Source of the DNA: Mycolicibacterium frederiksbergense
GTDB lineage: Bacteria; Actinomycetota; Actinomycetes; Mycobacteriales; Mycobacteriaceae
Length of the DNA stretch: 64,000 nucleotides
Assembly (NCBI RefSeq): GCF_012223425.1
Contig: NZ_CP038799.1
Location: 2,108,001 to 2,172,000, forward strand
Direction of reading: 5' to 3'
Position numbers and translations under genes: made by a program. The notes under the pieces were generated by a model, which saw only the letters and a list, made by a program, of their open reading frames with translations, had not been told where the DNA came from and did not search any database. Shown here one piece after another: positions 8,841 to 17,890 of the stretch (the stretch's first letter is position 1; each line of letters opens with the position of its first letter).

Positions 8841-9919
8841 ATGTATCCGGCCATGACGTTGGTTGCGGGCGTGTTGGCTTGATGTGAAGAGAACCTCCGG
8901 GTGAGGTGTGGCTTGTCTAAGGCCCAGCACCAACCCGGAGGTTCTCGTGTCCCACCGTAATGCCCGCACCACGATGCATGGTCGAATGCTGATCGTCGAG
9001 CGGTATCAGCAGGGCTGGAAGCAAGCCCATACCGCCGAGGCGATGGGCATCTCCCGCAAATGCGTCCACACCTGGATCAGCCGTTTCGCCGCCGAAGGCG
9101 AAGCCGGACTGCAGGACCGATCCTGTCGACCACATCGCAGCCCGACCAAGACGCCTGCACGGGTCGAGCGCCAAGTGGTCGCTGCGCGCCGCAAGCATCG
9201 GCGCGGGCAGGACTGGCTGGGCCCTGAGCTGGGCATTCCTGCCCGAACTGTTGCCCGGATTTTGCGCCGACGCGATGTGCCCTACCTGCGTGATTGTGAT
9301 CCGATGACCGGTGCGGTGATCAAAGCGTCCAAGGCGACGGCCCGGCGCTATGAGCGTGAGCGCCCAGGCGAACTGGTGCATGTCGATGTCAAAAAGCTCG
9401 GCCGCATCCCTGACGGGGGTGGTTGGCGCGCGCACGGGCGTAGCGAAGACGTCCGCGCCCGCGGCATCGGATACGACTACGTGCACTCGATGGTCGATGA
9501 CCACAGCCGGCTGGCCTACTCAGAAATCCACGCCGACGAGAAGGGATCGACGTGCGCCGGGTTTCTCACGCGAGCGGCGCAATACTTTCAATCCCATGGT
9601 ATTTCGCGCATTGAACGGGTGATCACCGACAACCATCTGAGCTATCGACGCTCAACAGCGTTCGCAGCGGTCGTCGATGAATTGAACGCCAGACATCTTT
9701 TCATCAAGCCGCACTGCCCATGGCAGAACGGCAAGGTGGAGCGCTATAACCGCACCCTGCAAAGCGAATGGTCCTACCGGCGGGTGTTCGCATCCAACAC
9801 CGACCGCGCCCAAGCCCTTGCACCCTGGGTCGAGTTCTACAACACTCAACGACGCCACAGCGCACTCGACGGTCTACCACCAGTCAGCCGACTGCAACCA
9901 ACCTGATGGCCGAGTACAT
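8841..9919 (+). mobile_element. IS481-family insertion sequence, 1079 bp
   Basis: The ends are imperfect inverted repeats. The left end reads ATGTATCCGGCCATGACG and the right end, on the minus strand, ATGTACTCGGCCATCAGG; both continue with GTTGGTTGC. CTAG lies directly outside each end (8837-8840 and 9920-9923) as a 4-bp target duplication. CTAG is the known preferred target of IS481 elements. One transposase gene fills the element. Confidence 0.88.
8947..9906 (+). CDS. IS481-family transposase
   Basis: This is a DDE transposase of 319 aa from the GTG at 8947; an upstream ATG at 8908 is possible but lies in the terminal repeat region. The N-terminal helix-turn-helix (ERYQQGWKQAHTAEAMGISR) is followed by an integrase core: Asp in VHVDVKKLG, Asp in VITDNH and Glu in NGKVERYNRT. 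The C-terminus ends with the family's YNTQRRHSALDGLPP pattern. It appears intact. The protein would act on the inverted repeats around it, and nothing suggests cargo beyond the transposase. Confidence 0.93.
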   Translation: MSHRNARTTMHGRMLIVERYQQGWKQAHTAEAMGISRKCVHTWISRFAAEGEAGLQDRSCRPHRSPTKTPARVERQVVAARRKHRRGQDWLGPELGIPARTVARILRRRDVPYLRDCDPMTGAVIKASKATARRYERERPGELVHVDVKKLGRIPDGGGWRAHGRSEDVRARGIGYDYVHSMVDDHSRLAYSEIHADEKGSTCAGFLTRAAQYFQSHGISRIERVITDNHLSYRRSTAFAAVVDELNARHLFIKPHCPWQNGKVERYNRTLQSEWSYRRVFASNTDRAQALAPWVEFYNTQRRHSALDGLPPVSRLQPT

Positions 9920-9923
9920 CTAG

Positions 9924-10078
9924 AGCGGCACGCACGGTGACCATCCGTCCGATCACCTCAGGATGCATCGAATACGCGTTGCCGCCGAGGCTGACGTAAC
10001 AGTCGCGGCCCAATCGTGTGGTCACCGCATGGGTGCGCCGGTTGGCGTACGTGCCCAGCCACTCGTGAGCTGGGCGAT
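9924..10078 (-). pseudogene. IS21-family IstA transposase fragment
   Basis: On the minus strand about 50 codons read WLGTYANRRTHAVTTRLG and then CYVSLGGNAYSMHPEVIGR, the pattern of the C-terminal part of IS21-type IstA transposases. The fragment stops exactly at the right CTAG of the IS481-family element, and no continuation is present beyond the left CTAG. No start codon, stop or IstB gene remains. It is a relic of an earlier insertion. Confidence 0.6.
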
Positions 10079-10142
10079 GAAATCAGCTGGTGAGGACAAG
10101 GTACGGCCGGGCAGAAACGACGTGTCGAGATATCACATCAAC

Positions 10143-10154
10143 ACTACTAGTAGT
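10143..10154. promoter_or_regulatory. ACTACTAGTAGT palindrome, possible operator
   Basis: This perfect 12-bp palindrome matches the core seen at 12757-12768 (one mismatch) and partly at 22245-22257. It stands in the 240-base gap between the IS21 fragment and the end of tniQ1, where I see no gene. It may be a third binding site of the same regulator or a leftover of a displaced promoter. Confidence 0.35.
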
Positions 10155-10320
10155 ACTCTGCAGGGGCGTGCCCGGAAGTGGCTTATCGGAAGCGCCGACC
10201 GTATGGGTGTCGAGTTGGCCACGCACGAGCAGCATGTCTGCGTTAGTCGTCCCAGCTGCCCTTCCGGGCCCGCCCCATCAACTCTGGGCGACGACGATGT
10301 ATCGGCGCGCGGCGACAGGC

Positions 10321-12453
10321 TTAACGACCGTGTTTGTCGTGAACTCGTATCCCGTAGGCTTGCAATGCTTTCCAGATTGTGCGCTTGGAGTATCCCAGGT
10401 CGTCAGCGATGGCCCGCATGCTTTGGTGCTCAATTACGTAGCGTCGGTAGAGTTCGCCGCGGTTAAGAACTTCCTGCACCTTAGGCCCGTACGTGCGTTC
10501 GTAGGCTCTCGCCGCTGGGGCTGGTGAGGTGACCAGGGCGTGACGGACGTAGCCGGTAGGCGTACCGAGTCGCTTGGCAGCGGCCGCTACCGACAGATGT
10601 CCGTCCCGAACGAGGTGGTGCAGCAATGCCATGTCGATGTTTAGAGCTGCGGTACCGGGTAGCGTCAGGTCGGCGATCAGTGCCGTGTCGGGGGTCCATG
10701 TGACGGGTTCGTCGGTGACGTGCTGAGAGGCGAGGAAATCGCCGGCATAATCATCGAGTGCTGCGGCCAGCTGAGGGGTGAGTTGGCGGCACAATCGCAC
10801 GAGGAGTTGTGTGTCCACGGCGGCCGACCAGGGTTGTCCGGCAGTGACTCCGGGCATACCGCTGATGCGCTCGTAGAGGTAGAACCGCGCCGTGTCGATG
10901 CGTACCGCCCCCGTCGAGATACCTGCTGTAGTGCAGACGGTTCTCCAGTGTGCCTCGGTGAGCAGCCTGCGGTAGTTCAGCTGTCGCCGGCGGGTGTAGT
11001 CGATGGGCGGTTCGTGATCGGCGAGACGGTCGTGCAGCGCGATGATCGCTGAGCGAACGTCGGGCCAACAGGGTTGCCGGCTCAGGTCGTTGACGAAAAC
11101 GTGGGCCGATTGTTTGGATTGGGAACTGTGCAGTGCGGTCAGCGCATGACTGAGCTGTTGGTGCGTTCCGGTGATGAGGACGGCCGCGGATAGCGCCTGG
11201 CGTGCCACTTTCTGGGTGTAGCGGGGCGGGGTCAGGCGCAGGCTCCAGTCTGCCCAGAGCATCGTGGGTAGCCGCCGCGCCATGGCGCTCTGAGACTGGG
11301 CAGTCGATGAGATCGGTGTACGCGGTTTGGCGGTGCCGATGCGGTAGTTCAGTTGTTTGCCGACACCCATTTCCGGTGCCAGCGCGGTGAGTTGGACCGC
11401 TTTGAGTACCGGTGTTTTCTTTCCGAGCGACAGGTTGGCGGCGACGAGAGTTGTGCCGCGGGCGCGACTGGCCGACAGCAGCATCAGGAATCGGTCACCG
11501 GCGGCGTCGATGGTGTCGGAAGTGAGGACGGCCAGCGCGCCGATGATGCCGGCGGCGGTGGTGGCGGCATCGGCAGGGACGTGGGAGCCCGTGTGATAGT
11601 CGGGTCCGGGTGTGCGGCGTTTGGCGTGTCGGTGGGCAGCGACGATATCGGCGGGTACGAGTGCGGTCAGCGCAGGCGATTCCGGTTCGATGAGGACACG
11701 CCGGGCCAGGCTTCGAATATCGGCCAGCGCTGCCCGTGCCGGCTGCGGGTGGGTGCGGTAGACCCCGAAGTCAGCGACGTCGTGCTCGATAATGTCGTTG
11801 ACGATGTGTTGCGCTTCGACCGCGGGGTGCTGGTGCGGCAGCGCGCGCGTTGGCTGGTCGGCCAGTGGGGCGGTGCAGTACTGCTTGGTGCGGGTGTCGT
11901 TGGGCAGGGCTGAGCCCAGGCAGGTCCCGGGTTGCGGTATCAGTGTCGTCGGCAGCGGTTGCACGCGCTGCACCTGCTGGCATTGTGGACACCGATCAAG
12001 TAGTAGACATCGATGGAGTGGACACAGGAGCGTCCATCCCAGCCGCCATGCCAGTTGCCACCGCCCTGAGGTGTCGGCCAGGCATTGCGGGCAGTACCGC
12101 GATCCGTGCGTGCGTCCCCACGGGAACGGTGTGTAGGTGCCAGAGGCGGGTTCGATCCCGGTGGCGCGCCCGGCATAATGACTCAAAGTCATCGCGTGAA
12201 TGTCGGTAACAGCAGCGCCGGTGACGTGAGCTATCGATGCAGCTTCCTCATCGGTCACGCGCAGAGTGAGGCGATAGGTGAATCGGCGCGGCCGCTTTCT
12301 GCCTGCACGAGGATCGGGTGCGGGCAGCAGCACGTCGAGCAGTTCGCCCCATTGCGCGCGGTGACGGTGGGCCAGGGCCTGCAACCAGGATTCCAGGGAC
12401 TCGCCGGGCAGCGGGGCGACTCGCAGGGGAAGGGTGCTGGCGGTGGGGCTCAT
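10321..12453 (-). CDS. tniQ: TniQ/TnsD-like target-selection protein 1
   Basis: This 710-aa protein starts with a TniQ domain: LPLRVAPLPGESLESWLQAL (about 8-27), then a zinc-binding set Cys121, Cys124, Cys144, His147, Cys155 and Cys158 in YCPQC...CPLHRC...RCPQC. TniQ/TnsD proteins recognise the target site and recruit TnsC and TnsB. The long C-terminal part ends in helix-turn-helix-like segments (YRRYVIEHQSMRAIADDLGY, near 675), as in sequence-specific TnsD proteins rather than the short TniQ of CRISPR-guided elements. It lies 21 bp behind the small XRE gene on the same strand, probably as one operon. A second paralogue is divergent across the promoter region. Confidence 0.9.
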   Translation of the reverse strand: MSPTASTLPLRVAPLPGESLESWLQALAHRHRAQWGELLDVLLPAPDPRAGRKRPRRFTYRLTLRVTDEEAASIAHVTGAAVTDIHAMTLSHYAGRATGIEPASGTYTPFPWGRTHGSRYCPQCLADTSGRWQLAWRLGWTLLCPLHRCLLLDRCPQCQQVQRVQPLPTTLIPQPGTCLGSALPNDTRTKQYCTAPLADQPTRALPHQHPAVEAQHIVNDIIEHDVADFGVYRTHPQPARAALADIRSLARRVLIEPESPALTALVPADIVAAHRHAKRRTPGPDYHTGSHVPADAATTAAGIIGALAVLTSDTIDAAGDRFLMLLSASRARGTTLVAANLSLGKKTPVLKAVQLTALAPEMGVGKQLNYRIGTAKPRTPISSTAQSQSAMARRLPTMLWADWSLRLTPPRYTQKVARQALSAAVLITGTHQQLSHALTALHSSQSKQSAHVFVNDLSRQPCWPDVRSAIIALHDRLADHEPPIDYTRRRQLNYRRLLTEAHWRTVCTTAGISTGAVRIDTARFYLYERISGMPGVTAGQPWSAAVDTQLLVRLCRQLTPQLAAALDDYAGDFLASQHVTDEPVTWTPDTALIADLTLPGTAALNIDMALLHHLVRDGHLSVAAAAKRLGTPTGYVRHALVTSPAPAARAYERTYGPKVQEVLNRGELYRRYVIEHQSMRAIADDLGYSKRTIWKALQAYGIRVHDKHGR

Positions 12454-12474
12454 GGCCCGTCCGGCCTGAGGCCT

Positions 12475-12735
12475 TTAGGTGATGCCGTCGACGAGATCGA
12501 CCACGGTGACATCGAGGGCTTGGGCGATGTCGAAGAGGCGCTCATGCAGAATGCCGCGCCGGCCGTGCACAACATCCATGAGCACGTTGCGCGACACCCC
12601 GGAGCGCTCGGCCAGTTCTTCGAAGGTGAAATCGTTCTCGACGCGCAGGCGGTTGATGCGCACACCGATTCTGCGCCGCCGTGTCTCCCATGCCGCGACC
12701 CGTTTCGGGTCGTTCTGATGGGGGCGGGTCGGCAC
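12475..12735 (-). CDS. Small XRE-family HTH regulator
   Basis: The 86-aa product (GTG start) is almost entirely a Cro/XRE helix-turn-helix: residues 24-82 run IGVRINRLRVENDFTFEELA, then RSGVSRNVLMDVVHGRRG, then an amphipathic helix ending VVDLVDG. It sits directly upstream of tniQ1 and next to the divergent start of tniQ2. An operator-like sequence (12743-12786) lies immediately before it. The obvious proposal is that it represses its own operon and tniQ2, and through the matching site at 22235 also tnsABC. That is inference from position and motif sharing. Confidence 0.85.
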   Translation of the reverse strand: MPTRPHQNDPKRVAAWETRRRRIGVRINRLRVENDFTFEELAERSGVSRNVLMDVVHGRRGILHERLFDIAQALDVTVVDLVDGIT

Positions 12736-12742
12736 ACCTTCA

Positions 12743-12786
12743 AGTAGTCAACGCCCACTACTAGAAGTCAGCCCTACAAGTAGGGC
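12743..12786. promoter_or_regulatory. Operator region between divergent xre-tniQ1 and tniQ2
   Basis: Three nested symmetries are visible: AGTAGT (12743-12748) opposite ACTACT (12757-12762); ACTACTAGAAGT (12757-12768); and GCCCTA-CAAG-TAGGGC (12771-12786). Positions 12765-12783 match 22235-22253 at 18 of 19 bases (AAGTCAGCCCTACWAGTAG). The site would let one protein control both divergent units. Confidence 0.6.
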
Positions 12787-12836
12787 AATCTGAGATGTGA
12801 CCTTTGCAGACGCCTGATGCATGCGAGGTGGATCAC

Positions 12837-14947
12837 ATGACGCCGACGGAATTACGGGCCCTTCGCACGGCCGGTGGCGGACAGTCCCCGCCGCTGCGGA
12901 CATTGCCACTGCGCACCATGCCGGTACCCGGTGAAGCGCTTGATTCTTGGCTGCAGGCCCTCGCCCACCACAGTGACGCCACCTGGGGCGACATCGGGAC
13001 GGCCACCGGATACCTGGCGGGCCGCGCTACCGGGGCACGCCAGCCGATCACCACAATCACCGCCGCGCAAATGACCGCCCTGGCCTACACGACCGGTATC
13101 ACCCCGCAGACGCTGTGGGCGATGACCCCAGCATCCCAACTGCCGGTGCCATACGCCATGGCCGCCATCCGAACGCTGCTGATGCCGGGCTCACGGTTCT
13201 GCCCGCGATGCCTTCGAGACAATGGCGGTCTGTGGCCGTTGTGGTGGCGTCTGCGGTGGGCGTTCGCCTGCCCCACCCATCACTGCCTGCTCACCGATTG
13301 CTGCCCGTCGTGCCGACGCCGGCAGCGCATCGAAGCGCCACCGATGAACCTCGTCCCCCAACCCGGCAGGTGTGACCGCCCAGCACTAGGCGGGCGTCGC
13401 AGATCTACTCCCCCGCGGTGCGGTGCCCTGCTGTCCGACGCCATAACCGCCGATGCGCCGGTTGACAGCGCCGTGCTGAGTGCGCAACGTCGGATCCTGA
13501 ACGTCATTGCGGCCGGAGTTGCCTCTGGAGGTATCTACGGTGACGGTTCGGTAAGCGCGCTGACCTACGTTACGGATCTGCGCGTCCTCGGTGAACAGCT
13601 ACTGCAACACGCCACGTGCAGCCCAAGTTCACCCGGCAACCTGAACGCCGCGCCGACATGGGCACTGAACAGGGACAGCACCTGTGCCGACACCACCGCA
13701 CTCGGCGCTTCGCTGGCCGTCCCGATCCTCGACTGCGACAGCCCGGATCAAGCGGCACAGCTGCTGCGCACAGTGCTAGTGCCGCAAGCCCATCACGCTG
13801 TTGCGCGCCACCTGCGCACCCATATGGTTAGCGGTGCCTTAACACCAGCCGGCCTCGGACTGGAGTGCGCGGGTGGTCCGGTCCAGCAGCTCCGGGCCGT
13901 CATCAGCAGCCAATCTGCGGGGCGGTGTTCATCGGATCGGTATCACGGCGTCCCGGCGCTCGTGTGGCCAGCAGTCGCTTATCGTTTTGCCCTGCCGGGG
14001 TTAGGTTTTGAACGGCTCCGGCATGCGTTGAGCGTCGCCCTGATCTTGGTCGGTAGCCCGATCAGCCTGGAGGAGACCTGCGCACGGCTAGGCAATCCGT
14101 ATCCGCCGCGCAGCGTCACACGTGCGCTGCAGCACCTGCACGCCCACCCGGGGTGGTCGTACTGCCTCGCCACCCTATCCCGCCTCGCCGACGACATTGA
14201 TCGGACGCCACCACCGATCGACTACGCCCGCCGACGCCAACTCTCCTATCAAGAGTTACTTCCCGACGCGGCATGGCGTGACATCAGTTGGCAGCAAGGA
14301 GTATTGGCGGGGCGTGGTGTAAAGGTCCAGCTGCACCGGTGCTGGTTGTTCGAGCGCCTCACTGGCTCCCCCGCAAGGCACTGTCTCCACGCCATCAACT
14401 CCCCGAAGTTCGCCTCGGCGTTGGCGGTGTTGCCGCGCGAACTGCCCCCGGACGTTGTAGCCACGCTCGTCGAGGTCGGCAGGATGTTCCTCGACGACCA
14501 GGGTCTGCATCGTGAGCCGGTGTCGTGGCAGCCCAGCCTCCCAGCTGCGGTCGGCGGACCAGTGCACTGGAGCGCCGCCTCGATCGCCCGACTGCATCGC
14601 ATGATCGTCACCGAGGGTCGGTCGATGACGGTGGCAGCCGGCGCACTGAACACCACCGCTGGTGTCATCCGGTCGGTTCTTGGCGACCATCCCCCACCGC
14701 GAGACTCCGTGGGATGGGATGCACGGGTACCGACCGCACTCCCTCGATGTTCCGCGCGCGCCGCGCACTCCCCTGCGACGTGCTCGAAAAACTCTACGAA
14801 GCCCAGGGACTGAGCTTGGCGCAGATCGCGGCGCGCACACAAGTGTCGCGCAGTGTCGTGGCCTCACTTGCTCATGAGTACGGACTCGCGTTGCGTCCGG
14901 CACACCGACGGCCGTGCAGCCAGGCACTCACACCAGCACGGCTATGA
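12837..14947 (+). pseudogene. tniQ: TniQ/TnsD-like target-selection protein 2, frameshifted near the C-terminus
   Basis: The ATG at 12837 has an AGGTGG site 5 bases before it. The N-terminal TniQ domain contains LPLRTMPVPGEALDSWLQAL and zinc ligands in RFCPRC...CPTHHC...CPSC. The original frame stops at 14813 after about 658 aa. From about 14745 the neighbouring frame gives a C-terminal helix-turn-helix (LEKLYEAQGLSLAQIAARTQ) aligned with the end of TniQ1 and running to 14947. The switch lies at a CGCGCGCG run (14752-14759), where gain of one CG unit would explain it. If real, the protein keeps the recruiting domain and loses its last DNA-binding helices. It is divergent from xre-tniQ1. It could also be a sequence error. 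Confidence 0.8.
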
Positions 14948-15019
14948 GCGTTGAGCGACGTCCTGGTCTCGACCTCAGCGTATAAACCTGGTCGTCGCGG
15001 GTTCGAGTCCGTGAAGGCA

Positions 15020-15054
15020 CGCGTGTGAAATGCCGGCGCACCGGCGAACACGCG
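15020..15054 (+). terminator. Hairpin after tniQ2
   Basis: The outer arms CGCGTGT (15020-15026) and ACACGCG (15048-15054) enclose an inner stem GCCGG-CGCA-CCGGC (15032-15045). It lies about 70 bp after the tniQ2 coding region and before the zinc-module gene, so it may end tniQ2 transcription. Confidence 0.4.
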
Positions 15055-15133
15055 AGTGAGACGGTGTTCGTTTCCGGCCTATGCAGTAGCCGGCACATAC
15101 ATTTTTGGACCCTGAAGGGCGACAATCTGTGCA

Positions 15134-16948
15134 ATGACCGCGATTCTGAAGCCGCGTCCGGGGCAATCGCTGGCTGATCTGTGCCCGGAGGTGGCCGCGG
15201 AATGGCACCCGACGCTCAACGGTGACATGACGCCCTATGACGTGAGGGTGGGTTGCAACGCCGAGGTGTGGTGGCTGTGCGCGACGTGCGGCCATGAGTG
15301 GCCGAACAAGGTATACAAGCGCGGTACTGCCGGTCGCGGGTGCCCGCCGTGCGGCATAGCGCGGCGGACAGCGGCACAGGCCCAGCCCCGGCCCGGCGAG
15401 TCACTTACTGACGCCGCCCCTGCTATCGCTGCCGAATGGCACCCGACACTCAACGGTGAACTGACACCCGACCAGGTGCGCGTCGGCAGCGGAAAGCTCG
15501 CCTGGTGGAAATGCGCACAATGCGGCTACGAATGGCAGACCGCAGTCAACAAGCGTGGCCGTGGCGGCAGCGGATGCCATAAATGTGCGGTCGCGCGCCG
15601 CGCAACCCTGCGCTCTACTCCTAAACCCGGCCACAGCTTCGCCCACGAGTTTCCCGAACCGGCTGCCGAATGGCACCCGACCCTCAACGGGGAGCTGACA
15701 GCGTTCGACGTGCGGCCGGCAAGCCAGAAACGCGTGTGGTGGCTGTGCACGGCCGGTCACGAGTGGAACGTATCGCCAGCTAATCGCCAACGCGGCGAAC
15801 AGTGCCCGGACTGCGACGAGGCGCGGCGGGCGATCGCGAAGGCGACACCGAAACCGGGCCGGTCGCTGGCTGACCTGTGTCCCGCCGTCGCCGCGGAGTG
15901 GCACCCGACGCTCAATGCGCCACTGGCTGCCGCTGACGTCAATCCTGGTGCCAGGAAGAAATATTGGTGGCAGTGTGCGGCTGCCGGACATGTTTGGTCC
16001 GCGCCGCCGTACAAGCGCGTCGACCGTGGGGATGGATGCCCTCAATGCGCGACGATCGGTGTCTCGGCTCGCCAGCTTCGCCTTCAGTACGAGCTGGCCG
16101 CGGCCGGTTTGGCAGTGGCCCACGGCCACCCGCCCATACCCGTTCCCCACCGGCGTGCGGTCCGTGCCGACATTGTGGTGCCTGAGGTGCGCCTCATCGT
16201 TGAGTACGACGGTGTGAGATTCCACGCGACGCTAGACCGGCGCGACCGAGAGCAGACGGCTGCCTTGAACGCAGTCGGGTGGACCGTGCTGCGGGTGCGC
16301 GAGTTGCCTTTGCACGGGCTCGGTGGGCACGAGGTGTTCGTAGAGCCGACCGAGAAAATCAAATCGGTGACTGTGAAAGTGCTGCGCGCACTTGCAAATA
16401 TGGGCTACACCGCCGAGCGTTTCGCCGACTACATCAGCGACCCGCAGCTGTGGGCCGAAGCCGAGGCCAATAAAGCGATCCATAGATATCGCACCTACAG
16501 CCTCGCGAGCGAGTTCCCAACTATCGCTGCCGAATTGCACCCGGACAAGAACAACGGCATCACCGCCGACCGCATACATCCCGGAAGTCATACCAAGTTC
16601 GTGTGGATCTGTTCAGACTGCTCCCACGAGTGGTCGACTACGGTGCAGTTGCGCACGACAGGCAGTGGCTGTCCCAAATGCGGCTACCGGACGGTGGCGC
16701 GCAAGCTGTCGGTGCCACAGCCGGGCGCGTCCTTCGCCGACCTGTTCCCGGACGCTGCACTGGAGTGGCATCCCACCCGCAACGGTGAGCTAACTCTGAA
16801 TCAACTACGGCCGGCGAGCAACGCCCGCGCGTGGTGGCTCTGTGCGCGCGGACACGAATGGGAGGCCGTGGTCAGCACACGCCGAAAGAGCCGCTGTGGC
16901 GAATGCCGCAGGATTGACCGACGTCGACAATCCTGGCGACGAGTTTGA
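15134..16948 (+). CDS. Six-module treble-clef zinc protein with inserted PD-(D/E)XK-like nuclease
   Basis: The 604-aa protein has six repeats of about 70 aa of the DUF4379 (treble-clef) kind: a linker like AAEWHPTLNG followed by WWxCxxCGHEW...GxGCPxC. Four repeats lie N-terminal (about 1-310) and two C-terminal (about 440-595). Repeats 3, 4 and 6 have C-x2-GHEW/GHVW variants lacking one cysteine. Between them, about 315-420, is a Vsr/DUF559-like nuclease: Asp in RADIVV, EYDG, then RDREQTAALNAVGWTVLRVR. Such zinc modules probably bind DNA. Its place between tniQ2 and the DUF4189 relic, inside the element, suggests a role in target choice, element competition or defence. The function is unknown. 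Confidence 0.8.
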   Translation: MTAILKPRPGQSLADLCPEVAAEWHPTLNGDMTPYDVRVGCNAEVWWLCATCGHEWPNKVYKRGTAGRGCPPCGIARRTAAQAQPRPGESLTDAAPAIAAEWHPTLNGELTPDQVRVGSGKLAWWKCAQCGYEWQTAVNKRGRGGSGCHKCAVARRATLRSTPKPGHSFAHEFPEPAAEWHPTLNGELTAFDVRPASQKRVWWLCTAGHEWNVSPANRQRGEQCPDCDEARRAIAKATPKPGRSLADLCPAVAAEWHPTLNAPLAAADVNPGARKKYWWQCAAAGHVWSAPPYKRVDRGDGCPQCATIGVSARQLRLQYELAAAGLAVAHGHPPIPVPHRRAVRADIVVPEVRLIVEYDGVRFHATLDRRDREQTAALNAVGWTVLRVRELPLHGLGGHEVFVEPTEKIKSVTVKVLRALANMGYTAERFADYISDPQLWAEAEANKAIHRYRTYSLASEFPTIAAELHPDKNNGITADRIHPGSHTKFVWICSDCSHEWSTTVQLRTTGSGCPKCGYRTVARKLSVPQPGASFADLFPDAALEWHPTRNGELTLNQLRPASNARAWWLCARGHEWEAVVSTRRKSRCGECRRIDRRRQSWRRV

Positions 16949-17022
16949 AACTGCGGGTGCCAGACAATGCTGTCTCCCCCGAGGGCGAGCGCCGGACACT
17001 TCGATGGCCGGCGACGCTTCCT

Positions 17023-17769
17023 TCAAACGGCTTGCCTGAACAGATCATCGACGCACGTTTGCGTGCCGAGTCGGGGTGCTGAAGGTCGCGTACAGCTTGG
17101 GGACGTGGTCGCGTCTAATTTCCAGGGGGCTCCGAGCAGCGTCCGCCGAGCGCTTGCCCTCCGGGGTGCAGCGTTCATGGCTGCAGTAGCGGCGGCGTTC
17201 GGATCGGGGCCGACGCCGCTGACCATACTGCCGTCGGGCGCGAGCGCGATCGCTGCGCACGCGTGGTACGCCCTGGCGATAATCTCGCACGTGCTGTTGG
17301 TGCCGGCTACGCATTGAGCCATAGCAATTCGGTCAGCTTCACCTTGGCTTGCTGCACCGCCGTAAGCCGCTCCGGCTGTGGGGAGGCCCGGTGAGGCGGC
17401 GAGCGCGACGTAGTCATTTCCAGGTGTCGCAGCCAGGCAAGTACTCAAGTTGTTCGGATCGACGTACATACCTTCAGGGCACCGACCCGGTGCACCCGGA
17501 CCGAACCCATTGCCGGTGTTGGACGGCAGGGGTGCCGGAATGCTGACCGGAGGTGGCGGACTAAAGATCGGAAACGACGGAATATAACGACGGAATATAC
17601 GGACGGTCTAGCTTGGGTCCCTGATAGATGGGATTGAAGTAGTCCCCACTTGGGCTCGTGAGGCATTTCTCGTACCCAGGCCCGTCTCATAGCAAAACGG
17701 GCCAGCGCCCGCAACACCAGTTGAGAGTGCGAAGCCTGTCGTCGCGATCATGGGCGTCAGGAGCAGCAT
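17023..17769 (-). pseudogene. Secreted DUF4189-type protein, twice frameshifted
   Basis: Three frames together describe one secreted protein: a signal peptide (MLLLTPMIATTGFALSTGVA, start 17769), a short middle segment (GYEKCLTSPSGDYFNPIYQG), a Pro-rich part leading into CPEGMYVDPNNLSTC, and a DUF4189 domain (YVALAASPG...CEIIARAYHACAAIAL). The first break, near 17688, is a one-base loss in a G run. The second is a 13-bp tandem duplication at 17574-17599; removing one copy restores the frame exactly. It is disabled, and lies between the zinc-module gene and tnsC. Confidence 0.75.
17574..17599. repeat. 13-bp tandem duplication causing a frameshift
   Basis: ACGACGGAATATA occurs twice in direct contact (17574-17586 and 17587-17599). 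On the minus strand one copy encodes part of PYIPSFPIF; the second shifts the frame by one. Confidence 0.85.
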
Positions 17770-17890
17770 GCGCCGTGCACGACGCTTCGGACGTGGGCCG
17801 GCTCGATGTGTCACGGCGATCAGCTTAGGCAATGCGTCCTGTCCTGCGACGCGCTGTTGGGCAAATCGATTGCTCGGTCGCACCCCGGGT

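Noticed and set aside
14950..15020. A functional tRNA gene at the GGTTCGAGTCC sequence
   Set aside because: No acceptor partner, D-arm or well-paired T-stem could be found.
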